From NCBI GenBank assembly GCA_020064725.1, contig JAGTWJ010000019.1:1922001-1986000 (forward strand): DNA of 64,000 bases. Reading direction: 5' to 3'. The notes beneath the pieces are model-generated. The model saw only the letters and a list, made by a program, of their open reading frames with translations, did no database searches and was not told the origin of the DNA. A program made the translations under genes and the position numbers. The stretch is from Drechslerella dactyloides. Lineage: Eukaryota > Ascomycota > Orbiliomycetes > Orbiliales > Orbiliaceae. Positions 1-11,069 of this stretch are shown one piece after another (within the stretch, counting starts at the first letter, position 1; each line of letters starts with the position of its first letter).

Positions 1-202
1 CCCATTGAGGTTCCACTCGCACTTTCTAGTCAAGACGGCAGGGTGGGACGAGGAGGTGGGGATCCTGGATCTCGTCGGCGGAGGCCGGTTGGGGACCGGG
101 GTGAAGAAGGCATGGATGATGGGCGGGCAGGAGGAAGAGGGGGAGGACGGCAAGGAGGGAGATGTGAGGGTGTTCAGCGTGGAGTGGGGCGGGTTTGGCT
201 AG
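1..202 (+). CDS. 3' end of an unrecognised protein-coding gene (partial)
   Basis: An open frame enters from the left edge and ends with a TAG at 200-202. The visible C-terminal part starts with a hydrophobic stretch, then has a Gly-rich turn, then a Glu/Gly/Asp-rich segment, and finishes with Val-Phe-Ser-Val-Glu-Trp-Gly-Gly-Phe-Gly. The acidic stretch followed by an ordered final strand looks like a genuine protein end. The competing frame (43-231) is Arg/Gly-rich and looks like a GC-rich shadow. Too little is present to name a family. The upstream part lies outside the window. Confidence 0.5.
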   Translation, partial: PLRFHSHFLVKTAGWDEEVGILDLVGGGRLGTGVKKAWMMGGQEEEGEDGKEGDVRVFSVEWGGFG

Positions 203-1108
203 CTAGCTTGAAGAAATTTTTACGTGAATGAATGAAATATGAATACTCCCGGTTGCAACTTATACGTGCTATATCACCATCTTATAATATATTGCGATTC
301 ATGGCAGCCGGGAAACGGTTTCAGGGACGCAGCCCTGCTGGTTGGCGGAAGGCCGTTCTCTGGATGCGACGCTGAGACGCCACGGCCGAGCACAGCCCGG
401 TTTCATGATTCGAGCTCCATGGATCCAGCTCATGCACGAGCATACTACACCACCACCACGCTCACCATCACCACCATCACGACAGATATACACATACCCT
501 GACATTGTACCGCAGGTGGCATCGGTCCACCATGCAGAATCCAGAAGTGCCCGGCTGCACCGCTCCAGGCCGGCTAAAAAAAGCAGCAGTCTGGAAGGGA
601 AGTCAGGCCAAGCGAAGAGGGAAGGCAGGCAGGGAATTACAAGTAATGCGCCCTCGGGAATTCGGAAGAGAACACCTGAAATGAACAGACCGGCGACGGA
701 CAGACGTTTTGTCAGATTGCCATCTGCACAGCCAGGTCGGCAGCCCTCGATCGGAGCTCGCGCGTGTCTCTATATAAGAATCGAGAAGACCCTAGCTCGC
801 CGTACCATGGTTAGCCTTAGGCGTTAGTTTATAATCATCGAGCTCATTGCGTCAGGATACATATTTCCCTTCCAAATCTACATTTTCCGAGCCGGGCCAC
901 GTATCTATCTCATCGACTTAATAGGTAGCTACGACCAGGTATACATTACACGAATTATTATTATCTGCCCGGGTCGTATTTGCTGCTGCATCGTGACACA
1001 TTCGTTTCTGCCCCGCCATCCGATTCGACGTTCATTCGTTCGTCCGTCCGCCCACGACCGAACCCAAATCTAAAGTGCCCCTCACCTGCACGGCGCATCG
1101 CTCCATCC
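203..1108. other. Intergenic region upstream of the epimerase gene
   Basis: About 900 bases between the partial gene and the epimerase start. It holds short CA/CAC-rich runs near 450-485 and a TATATAA-like stretch at about 770-777, but no credible coding frame. It presumably contains the 3' end of the first gene and the promoter and leader of the epimerase gene. Confidence 0.6.
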
Positions 1109-2576
1109 ATGGACGAGCAGGCGACGCGGGAGACGGTCCTGATCACCGGGTACGTACACACGTCCATTTCTTCCCATGAACTGCAGTTCGCGAGCTCGTT
1201 CGTTCGTTCGTTCGTTCATGCCGCTCGATCGTCCTGCACAGATCCATGCATGCACGCCATGCAAACTCTCAGCACGTTTCCCGCTAACATAGGGCTGTGC
1301 CGTGTTTCTGCAGTGGCACCGGGTACATTGGTTCTTTCACAGCGCTGGAGCTGCTGGTCGCCGGGTACCATGTCGTGATTGTCGACAACCTGTACAACTC
1401 GTCCGAGGAGGCCGTCAACCGCATCGAGCTGATCTGCGGGGTACGGCCTGCGTTCTACAAGGTCGATGTGACGGACCGCGAGGCGCTGGACGCGGTATTC
1501 GCGCGGCATCCGGAGATATCGTCCGTCATCCACTTTGCCGCACTCAAGGTAAACCTTCCCCATCGCCCTATAACATGCATACTATGCATCCATATTCTAT
1601 ATGCTATTTTACAGAATGTCTTATATTATCTTGGATTTGTGTCGAGTTGAGACTAACGGTATGCATGGGATAGTCCGTCGGCGAATCGTCCGAGATACCC
1701 GCCGAGTACTACCGCATCAATGTCGGCGGCACCGCGCTCCTCCTCTCGACGATGAAGAAGCACAATGTGCACAAAATCGTCTTCTCCTCCTCGGCCACCG
1801 TCTACGGTGACGCCACACGCTTCCCAAACATGATTCCCATTCCGGAAATATGTCCGCTGGGGCCGACGAACCCCTACGGCCGAACCAAGTGGTTCAACGA
1901 GATGGTCATCGAGGACCACGTCGCTGCGAACGACGGCGCGAAGGCGGCACTGCTGAGGTACTTCAACCCGTGCGGCGCACATCCGAGCGGGATATTAGGC
2001 GAGGACCCGCAGGGGGTGCCGTACAACCTGCTGCCGCTGCTCGGGCAGGTGGCAGTCGGAAAGCGCGAAAAGCTCCAGGTTTTCGGGACAGGTAGGATTA
2101 TACTCCGTACATTTCGTAGGTATAAAAGTCAAAGACTGATCGGACATGCTATATCCGCAGATTACGCTTCGCACGACGGCACGGCCATCAGAGATTATAT
2201 ACACGTCGTCGACCTCGCGCAGGGCCACATCGCCGCCCTCAAGAAGCTGTACGACCCGGCCTTCACGGGCTGCAAGGCCTGGAACCTGGGCACGGGCCGC
2301 GGCTCGACTGTTTTCGACATCCTCAAGGCGTTCAGCAAGGCGGTAGGACGCGAGCTGCCGTACGAGGTTGCGCCGCGCCGGCCAGGCGACGTGCTGGATC
2401 TGACCGCGAAGCCGGACCTGGCGCGAGAGGAGCTGGGCTGGGAGACGAAGAAGACGCTCGAGGAGGCGTGCGAGGACCTGTGGCGGTGGGTGAAGAATAA
2501 CCCGTCCGGGTACCGGGAGGAGTACAAGCCGGAGCTGCTGGCGGAATGGAAGACGATAGCGGAGCAGAGTAGCTAG
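1109..2576 (+). CDS. GAL10: UDP-glucose 4-epimerase (GAL10/UGE type)
   Basis: Interconverts UDP-glucose and UDP-galactose in the cytosolic Leloir pathway and supplies UDP-galactose for glycans. Four exons: 1109-1149, 1314-1548, 1674-2091 and 2161-2576, giving 369 residues. The NAD-binding glycine motif GGTGYIG is at residues 14-20 and is split by intron 1. The SDR catalytic set is Ser132 (in SSSATVYG) plus Tyr160 and Lys164 (in PYGRTK). The C-terminal substrate-binding part contains RPGDVLD and ends in the usual DLWRWVKNNP-type helix. The length fits a stand-alone epimerase, without the mutarotase domain fused in budding-yeast Gal10. The start is the only ATG giving the short N-terminus before VLITGGTG. 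Intron 1 carries a CGTT microsatellite; introns 1 and 2 contain CTAAC-type branch sites. Confidence 0.95.
1197..1217. repeat. CGTT tetranucleotide microsatellite in epimerase intron 1
   Basis: About five tandem copies of CGTT lie inside intron 1 (1150-1313), away from both splice sites. Confidence 0.8.
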
Positions 2577-3473
2577 CTATAGGCGCCTGTCGTTCAGTTT
2601 TCATAGACCGTAATGTGCTAGATGCAAACTGCTCTATCGGTATTTTTTATATCCCATCACGCCTGCATCTTGGCTTTTTTTCTCAACTTGCAACATGAAG
2701 TCGGGAAGTCTAAAATTTAGACGTGTCGTCATGACGTCGAGCCTCGTGGCGGACACGCACGCATGGCATGCATGCATCCGAGCCAAGCTGCGAGACCCGT
2801 CCGCAATAGACGGTTCCCATGATATCTCATCTACGTGGCCATAGCGATAGCGGCAGTCCGTCCCATCACGCCACGCACGGCGTAATGCATGTATCAACAA
2901 GCGAGGGCACATATCTCGCAGTCGAAATACGGGACGGTAGAGACGCAGGTGTACCAGACGGCGGTGAGCAAACGGCGGAGGCTAGAGCAGCTGGTTCCTT
3001 TTGAGTAAGCGGGCCTCAGAATTCGGCTGGTCCACCCTGCCCAGCCTGCCAGCAGGAGACCCACTCGGCCCCCTCAGCCATCCCAGCAGCCATCCAGCAG
3101 CCAGCCCAGCCTTAACTGCGGTTTTGGTGCAGCACTGGACGAGCGAGGAGGAGCACGTAAGTAAGTCTGTATGCGTGTAGCAGCAGGACGTAGGCGGTGG
3201 CAGCGGAGCGGAGAGGAGTGGAGTGCAGTGGAAATGGTGGAGCGGACGACTGCTGTTGTACTTTGGCCCTTACTTAAGCTTAGTGCTCTACTACTTGACC
3301 TGCTTCTTCCACCTTGGAAACTCGATTGACTCTCCAGTCCACCTGCACAGGATACTTGCTCCCTCTCCATCCTTCTTTTCCTTCAGCCTCATTGTTGCTC
3401 TGACGGCATCGTCTTTTCTCCATCCGCCCCTTTCTCGCTCTCCGCTCCGCATTGCTACCGTACGCCGCCAGCC
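2577..3473. other. Intergenic region between epimerase and RhoGDI genes
   Basis: About 900 bases containing the epimerase 3' end and the RhoGDI promoter and leader. The stretch before the RhoGDI start (about 3290-3470) is CT-rich on the plus strand, as is common for fungal leaders. No convincing coding frame. Confidence 0.6.
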
Positions 3474-4708
3474 ATGGATGAACACGAACTCGAGGGCACC
3501 ACCACTGAGGGGTAAGCTCTCTCGCTCTGCGTCTCCGTCCGCATTGCATCCCTTCTCTCCGCTCCCTGTTCTCCTGGTTTACCCCTGATTTTTGCTGCTC
3601 GGCTGGAATGCGCGTCCGCCTCTCCATTCCACCGGCTCTTGACAGCATGCATTGGACGTGAGCTTGTCAAGATATGACATGCCTCTCAAGCTCGTGCCGC
3701 TGAGTTGTCGAGCTAGCTCACCTTTGGAGCTTCTCCTATATCACAAAATTAAGAGGCAGCGTGCCAGCTGTGATGACATCAACCACGCCTCAAGCCAGAC
3801 TCCGCTAACGCTTACATGTTCTCCGCCGCAGCTACAAGGTCGGAGAGAAGAAGACCATCGATGAGCTGAAGAACCTAGGTACATACACGCCATCCATTTG
3901 CGCTTTTGCTGACCCACACCCACACACAACACCCTCCCGCCATCAACAACCCGAACCTCCCAACGACGACACATCATCAAGCTAACCGCTTTCCACACGC
4001 ACAGACGCCGAAGATGAGGCCCTCAACAAGTGGAAAGCATCCCTGGGCCTCGCCACGGGTACGCCCATCGGCGACCCCAACGACCCGCGAACAGTATGTT
4101 CCTCGCTTCCCAGCCAACCAATCTAGCTGCCCTCCCTCTAACTATCCATCTCCCACCGCAGGTCGTCATCGAGGAAGTCGCGCTGCTCGTCGAAGGCCGC
4201 TCGGACATCGCCGTGGACCTGACGAAACCGCACGCGCTCGAACAGCTCAAGAAGAACCCGTTCACGATCAAAGAAGGCAGCGAGTACCGCATGCGCGTCA
4301 AGTTCCGCGTCCAGCACGAGGTCATCAGCGGCCTCAAGTACCTGCACGTCGTCAAGCGGAAAGGCATCAAGGTCGACAAGTCCGAGGAGATGATGGGCTC
4401 CTACGGGCCCAACACCGAGACCACACCCGTCTACACCAAGACCTGTAAGTCGTCGATTTTGTCAAAGCAAATTGCTCCACAACGAACCATACTAACGTTG
4501 AATTCGAACAGTCGCTGTGGAAGAAGCACCAGCCGGCATGCTGGGTAAGTTTATGCATTTTCACGTATGCATATATGAGTCCGCGCGAACTAACAGATAT
4601 TTCATCACAGCCCGCGGCAGCTACAGCGCGACGACCAGGTTCACCGACGACGACAAGAAGGACCATCTAACATACGACTGGGCGTTCGACATCAAGAAGG
4701 AATGGTGA
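3474..4708 (+). CDS. RDI1: Rho GDP-dissociation inhibitor
   Basis: Cytosolic regulator that extracts prenylated Rho/Cdc42 GTPases from membranes and holds them in the GDP form. Six exons: 3474-3511, 3832-3878, 4005-4093, 4162-4444, 4512-4544 and 4611-4708; 195 residues, close to the usual size of about 200. The N-terminal arm contains the conserved Asp-Glu-Ala-Leu-x-x-Trp-Lys segment (DEALNKWKASLG), which in the family contacts the GTPase switch. Exons 4-6 encode the immunoglobulin-like prenyl-binding fold, including IKEGSEYRMRVKFRV, the GLKY strand and the SYGP loop, and end in DWAFDIKKEW, a typical RhoGDI C-terminus. Five introns in a gene this small is high. It lies convergent with the Ras gene, 3 kb away; Ras-superfamily proximity here is probably chance. 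Confidence 0.96.
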
Positions 4709-4860
4709 TCCCCCCTATAGCTGCCCTCCTCAAACAGCCCACCACCCAATATAACCACGCCACAGCCAACCTACACCACCCAACTGGGCGTTTTAACTCC
4801 GCAACCCTCAACCACAAAAAAGCAACGTGAAGGTGAGCGACGAAGAAGGTGAAGGGGGGA

Positions 4861-4903
4861 AGAGACAGAGCGAAGAGAGACAGAGAGACAGAGAGAGAGA
4901 GAG
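4861..4903. repeat. GA/CAGA-rich simple repeat
   Basis: Imperfect tandem AGAGACAG/GAGA units, purine-rich on the plus strand, downstream of the RhoGDI stop. Confidence 0.75.
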
Positions 4904-7580
4904 CATGTATCCAGCTAGCCAGCCAGCGGATGTTGTCAATTTTCCTGCATATTTCATTCATGACGAGACGAAAGCCAATGCATTAACCACGCCATCCTAT
5001 AACCTTTTACACCAATATAAAACACGCACGCACGCCGCAGTCATCCCTTAACTCCGTAAAATCAGCCATATATCATCCGTAGACGCGACTGCATCCGGCT
5101 ATCCACATCTACGCCTCATGCGCAAAAAAAATCTGCAAGGCAAAAAAACCCCGAATCAAAAAAAAAGCCATCGATCCATCCACAGCATGGCCGCGCAGGC
5201 GCCCAAAACCAGGCGAAACCGAAACTAGACCAAACCAATTCTAACCGCATACGCTAGTCGCACAGCACCTAGCTCGATCAGTCAAGTATAAAGTAGCCAC
5301 TAAGCCAAAGCTGCTCGTAGACAGCCCCATTCTCACCTCTGGTACTGCTAGTGTATACGGTAGCCTCACGCCTTGGCAACGCCGAATCTCCGGGACTGGC
5401 ACCCGTGCATATGTATGTAAGTTCCTTATGTAAAATCAAAAGTAGGATGAACTTAGTATGTACTACTTGTACTATAGTATACTGGCTGGCCTGACCCATG
5501 CACCGGCTCGAGTGGACTGATGTAGTGTAGCGCGGCGGACAGAAGTGGTAGCTGGTGTGCGAGGGTTGGTGTGAGAGGTGCGTCCGCAAACTCGCCAACT
5601 CGGCTGCGTGCGCTGTTATGGTAGACGGTGTAATATATATTACCCTTACTAGAGCGCTTTGGTGCGTAAGTGGGTGTAGGATGGAGGGTTTATTTATATA
5701 CTCGTCTACGGACTTGGAAGCTGATGACGTCGATGGCAGTTGGGTGCATTGCGGCGTGCATGCATCGGGTTTTACTTGGTGCGTGCAGGGAGCGTGCAGC
5801 TGGTGGCTGTCACGTTTTTTATAGATATAGGAAGCAGTATCTTAATTGATAAGGTGGGAGATATCAATTCGCCTGCGCCCGTTTTTCGCGGCTGGTCGCC
5901 GTCCGGCCGTTTGTCCGTCCGTCTGGCGATATCGGTCATGTCTGACGGGGGCGGGACTGATATCACGATACGGAGACGATATGTATATCTTATCGTATGA
6001 CTGCCGGAAGCAACTACATATCAAAGCTATCAAGCTGGCTAGACACCAACGTATACTGTGTGTAAAACATTGCATACTTGCACATAGTGAATTTATTAGG
6101 ATATATACGTATACGTAGACGGTCATACACCGGATACAATCACAGTAGTATAGTATATGTTAGTATGGTAAATATTCTCCGTCCTCGGCATAAAATCTCC
6201 CGTGACCCGAACGATCAACAGCCGCAATAGTTCCCCGTCTTGAGATCTTTGACATATCCAGCTAATCGCATACCGCATGTGCATAATCTCAATCACTAGC
6301 CCGCTGCCCTACATGCACATTCCTCACGTACGTACATTAGTCTCGGGATGAAATTCCCACCCATTCACCCAACCTGCCTCCTTCTTCCCTGCTTCTTGCC
6401 TACTTTTTACCTACCTGAGCTACCGGTATACCGTATACCCCGGCACCCGGCGAGAATCGAATCGATCCAAGGCACGGCCGGCCACCTAGCTTAAACTTCC
6501 CGTCCGTACGTTGGATAAGTACGCGTTATGTTACATATACAGCTGCCGTACATGCATAATGTGCGTGCGTGCGTGCGCCGGGATACAATATATATACCGT
6601 CCATCGATCACTGTAGCCACCCGATACGTCGAACCCTGGCTAGCTGGCTATAACGTATAACGTCCTGTGTTCTTGATTATCCCGGTATGAAGTTTCTGGA
6701 TAAGTACGCCTCGTGCATGGATGCATGCGCGCATACATCATTCATCACCTCACCCCGATCGAATTAAACGTCGATGTCGCAACCGAGGAGCGTCATTGAT
6801 ACCCGAGGTAGTACAGCACGCACAGATCCGACATATATAGACGCCAGTCACACGCGAAAGGACGGGGGTCGAGACGAGACGAGACGAGACGGAGAGAGGA
6901 CGCACGCGCCAGATATCGCCAGGCGGCAAAGCCATTGCAACCCATGCATGGTCATGAACTCGTGATTCTACAGGTAACAGACAGAAATGGACGGAATGGA
7001 TATAGAGAGAGCCGAGAGTGCCGATAAAGAAAAGGAAAAAAATGAGATGTAAAGAATTTTTGTTGGAAAACAACCCGCTGTAGAACGCAAAAACCAAAAG
7101 ACTTTGATATCGATTCGATGCGCAGCTAGCGTTGATTTGACGTACATGGACGTACGTCGGGATCGGAGAGCGCCGTTAGAGCGTAAAAACCAAGCAGCGA
7201 GGACAGACAAGACGGACGGACAGACACTGTAGAACGACAACAGGAAGGAAAACAACGACGACAACGACAACAGGGACACGGTGCACGTCTGTCCAAAATG
7301 AGACGGTGCGGACAGGATGGAGGAAAAGAGAAGCAGCCATCGCAATGGAGTTCCGAGAGAGAAAAGAAAAAAAGAGTAGATAGATGGTAGCGGAAAAAAT
7401 CAGCACCGTTACGGGCAATTCAAATCATTCACACGAATCGCAAGTGATATATGGCGATGTACATTCTCTGGTGCCAGGAGAAATAAAATAGACAACAACC
7501 TAGGAAGAAAGAACCACGACGCAAGCCCCCTCTGTAAGACACACATTTGTGAAAAAAGAAAAGGAATGCTGCGCTGGACG

Positions 7581-7605
7581 CGACGACGACGACGACGACG
7601 ATGAC
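7581..7605. repeat. CGA trinucleotide microsatellite
   Basis: Seven or more near-perfect CGA units in the Ras 3' flank. No coding frame uses it. Confidence 0.75.
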
Positions 7606-7774
7606 GGATGACCGGGAAAGGACGGATTAGGATATATATAAAAATGGTTATGCATGGTAAGGCGAATCTGAGAAGGGACAGGAGGGAAGCGAAAGGAAAA
7701 TGTGAGGAGTAATAGGATCGGAAGAAAAAATCGGGTCCGTTACAAACTTGGCAAATGTCGTCAAAATCATCCGT

Positions 7775-8790
7775 TCAGAGCATAACACAGCACGACTTGC
7801 TAGGACCCGATGCGTCGCCTCCACCTTCTGCCTTCTCTTTGCTGCCGCCCTTTGGATCATCCGGGTTCTTGTTGTACCGTCTTATTTCGCGGACCAGCTC
7901 GTGGAAGGCCTCGTCGACGTTCATGCGCGTCTTGGCTGATGTCTCCTTGAACGGGCAGCCGAACGATGCCGCCAAGCTCTTGCCCTCTGCGCGTAGAAAA
8001 AAAAAGAACCCGTTAGAAATCGCTCGCTGCATCGAGAGAGCGGGATGGTATGGGGGGTTTTCGCTCACCTTCAGCGGATACCTGACGGTCATGCTCCAAA
8101 TCGCACTTGTTGCCGACAACGACCAAGGGGAAGTAGTCCTTATCCTTCACTCTCAGGATCTGCTGCTGGAACTGGACGATTTCTTCGAAGGAGTCTCGCG
8201 ACGTGATGGAGTACACGAGGAGGAAACCTTCGCCGGTTCGCATGTACTGTTCGCGCATGGCCGAGTATTCCTCTTGACCGGCGGTATCCAGGACGTCGAG
8301 AAGCGCTACTTCGTCATCGATCACGCATTGTTTCCGATACGAGTCTAGAGTCGCGGAGAAAAATAAAGTGTTGGCATTAAGAACTTTCTGGAAACCTGCC
8401 GTTTCCGGGACGGGTATCGCCGCCGGGAACCGGGATTAAGGGGGTTTTTGGCATTTTTACCTTCGATGGTCGGATCGTATTCATCGACGAAATGGGACTG
8501 GATGAGCTGGATGGTCAGGCAAGACTTGCCGACACCACCACCGCCGACCACCACAAGCTTGTATTCCCGAAGGAATTGAGAACCGGCCTGGGAGAGCGAG
8601 AAAACGTCGAGTTAGCCAAAAGAACGTCTTTGCGCAGCTTTTCAAGCCGCCGCCGCCCCGGAGGTCCGTCCGCCGGTGTTTTATTTTTGGCAAGGCGTCG
8701 AAATTTCCGCGTTTGGTGGCGCAAGACTCTCGGGCTTTGGACGGCGGGCTAGAAGTTTTGGGTGGTTTCTTTTTTGTTTACCTTGGACAT
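7775..8790 (-). CDS. RAS1: Ras family small GTPase
   Basis: Membrane-anchored GTP switch for growth and cAMP/MAPK signalling. Four exons on the minus strand: 8790-8782 (only Met-Ser-Lys), 8587-8461, 8344-8069 and 7986-7775; 207 residues. The P-loop GGGGVGKS is at residues 18-25, with Gly20 equivalent to mammalian Gly12. Switch I contains DEYDPTIEDSY, switch II is DTAGQEEYSAMR, and the guanine-specificity motifs NKCD and ETSAK are present. The C-terminus is a CAAX box, Cys-Val-Met-Leu, preceded by another Cys that is a likely palmitoylation site; the run before it is Gly/Lys/Ser-rich. The Ala11-to-Gly change in the P-loop is usual for fungal Ras. The start is supported by the in-frame nine-base first exon with clean GT and AG. 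Plus-strand purine tracts upstream correspond to a CT-rich leader and promoter. Confidence 0.97.
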
Positions 8791-9726
8791 GAGTGCTGGT
8801 AGAATGTAGCGAATATGCTGAAGAGTGCTGAGGACACGATGCTCCCGTCGACGGATTCCCGAGGACCTGGCAGTAGTGCTGGCGAATCAAGCGGAGGAGA
8901 TTCGGGGAGAGGCGCGGCGGTGGTTGTGGTTGAGGTTGCGGTAAAAGTCGAGCAGACTCGGACGTCGGATCGGGAGAAAGGGAGGAAGAGAGGAGAAGAA
9001 AGGAAGAGAGAGAGGAAACCGCGGATGCCTTTTTGCGAAATAACAATGCTGTTTGTCAGTCGGGGCCAAGAAGAGGACGAAGGCTTTTTGTGGTGGAGAA
9101 GAGCGGTGGAAGGACAAACAGGGGGGGTGGTGCCAGGGCGGGTGGTTGGCTGGAGGGCGTCTAAGGGGCCGCAGCCGGGACTTTGTGCTTGCCTCTCTCT
9201 TGTTTCTCGTGTTTCCGCTGCTTTTCCCGCACCTCGATCGAGAGACGGACAAAGAAAGACGGACGAAGAAGAGGCAGAAGAGGCGGATGGGAAGGAATCA
9301 ATCAGACAGACGAGATGAGCAGAGCAAGACAGGAGAGCAGGAGATTATTGGGCAGAAGAGGGAAGGGGACAGGGAAGGGCCGTCCGGGGTATTGTATTAG
9401 GCCCGCAGGCAAAGACGAAAAGAGAGGAAGGCAGGACCGGGGAAGGGATGGGTGGAAGGATGGATGGAACTATTCCGCACTCACGTAATTGAACAATCTC
9501 GCGTGGGATTTGATGGACGGACGGGGTTCCGAGGTCTGATCGAGGCCGGGCCGGTGATTTTGCTTTTGCTCGATATCGAGATTTGGTGAAGTTGGGTATG
9601 GATCGAGTCAGCTAGCTCTTGTCCTCTCTTGTCTTCTCTCTCGATTGAGCGATGAAGCAGCAGCAGCACGACAACGGAGGAGCAGTCGGGCGAGGCTGGG
9701 ATATATATAGTATCGACGCAGCGGGG

Positions 9727-9758
9727 AGGATGGAAGGATGGATGGATGGATGGATGGG
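9727..9758. repeat. GGAT tetranucleotide microsatellite
   Basis: Tandem GGAT/GGAA units within the purine-rich Ras upstream region. Confidence 0.8.
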
Positions 9759-9891
9759 AGGGGGGTAACGCTTTTGCTCGCTGGCTGGCTGGGCTCGGCG
9801 GATGCAGCGGCGGGACGTAGAAGTGCGTATATATATATACTCGGGTGCGAGATAAAATAATGCAAGGAAGGGCGCTGCGATAAGGGATGGA

Positions 9892-9979
9892 GGCAAGAGA
9901 GGAAAAGAAAGAAAAGAAAGAAAGAAAAGAAAGAAAGAAAAGAAAGAAGAGAAAGAAGAGAGAGGAGGAGAGGAGGAGT
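9892..9979. repeat. Polypurine GAAA/AGGAG tract
   Basis: Almost 90 bases of nearly pure purine on the plus strand: GAAA/GAAAA units followed by AGGAGG units. In the Ras orientation this is a polypyrimidine tract, about 1.1-1.2 kb upstream of the Ras start codon. Confidence 0.85.
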
Positions 9980-11036
9980 GGAAGCGGGCGAGAGAGACGG
10001 GCGAAAAGGGCGGTCGGGTGGAGAGGAACTTTGCAGTTGGCCGGCAACGCAGAAAAGGGAAAGCCCGCGCAGCAGCCAGCAGCAGCCAGCAGCCCTTCAC
10101 GCCCGACACAGACAGCCAGCCCGAGCACGGCCGCCACGGAGCGGGCGCTATTGCCCTCAGCGGCATCTGCAGTCCCGAACGAGGAGCCCGTCGATGCGAC
10201 GTCCAGCTTGCGAGCTCGAGCTCGAGCAGGGCTGCTGTCCTGCCCGCGACGCTGGCGATGGAGGCGAGGCGAGGCGGCCTGCAGGGTGCGGTGCGGTCTG
10301 TCTACGGTCTGGATCACAATCATATCACGGCGGCGATATTAGACATCCATCCAGCTAGCTCTCTCTATAGCTCATCCGACGACGAGCTGAGGATTCAGCG
10401 TCCGAAACTCCAAAAGCGCACTCACGAGAGACCGATAGTATAGTGTACACATGCTATGGTGTATGTGTGCACGTCCGGGTGCATGTATGGATGTGCTGGA
10501 GTGGCATCAAAGAAGGTGTCTGTGTGAGCATTTGAACGGCATCTGCATCGTGCCGCATCCACTCGCTCGCGATCGTACATTATATTATGTTATGTCCGGC
10601 TCCAGCCAGCTGCCAGGATAGTATAGTCAGTCCCTCGACAACCGCTGGCGACTCTCGCGATGTGCAGCCAGCACATGTATGTATGTACGATATGTAATGC
10701 GGTGCATCAGAAGATCTCTACTCCCCAGCTCTAGCGGAGGATCCGAGGAAACTTGAAGCATCCTCTAGCTCGAGCAACCCCGTTTCCGCTTCACGACCTC
10801 ACCGCGCCAGCCAATCGCAGCACGGCACAGGGCAGACGGATGCGATGAGCTGGACGTACGAAGCGCTGCCCGTTGGGTGTGGGCCCATGGGAACGAAACG
10901 GATGGATGGATGGGATAGGACAGGATGGACGCTGCATATTCCACTTTACACTTCACACTTTTTGCATCGTGTGCTATTATCGGTCGTCCGGTTGGCCATG
11001 GCTCTCGCTATCGATATAGATAGAAACATTGTTGCA

Positions 11037-11069
11037 TGCAAGCAAGCAAGCAGGCAAGCAAGCAAGCAC
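11037..11069. repeat. GCAA tetranucleotide microsatellite
   Basis: Seven or so GCAA units with one GCAG interruption, in non-coding DNA. Confidence 0.8.

Larger units (their letters stand above)
4709..7774. other. Gene-free 3 kb spacer between convergent RhoGDI and Ras genes
   Basis: Both neighbouring genes point into this spacer, so it should hold only two 3' ends, yet it is 3 kb long. I find no frame with domain-like composition and no splice-compatible exon series. It contains a GA/CAGA-rich run (4861-4903), a CGA trinucleotide run (7581-7605), and many short self-complementary words such as GTAC, GCATGC and TATATA. A non-coding RNA cannot be excluded. Confidence 0.6.

Noticed and set aside
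9481..10323. 280-codon minus-strand open frame upstream of Ras
   Set aside because: Its centre is an artefact of the polypurine tract (Phe/Ser/Leu runs). No conserved features; more likely Ras leader or promoter DNA.
11037..11069. GCAA repeat as a CRISPR-like array
   Set aside because: Four-base units without spacers are a microsatellite; the genome is eukaryotic.
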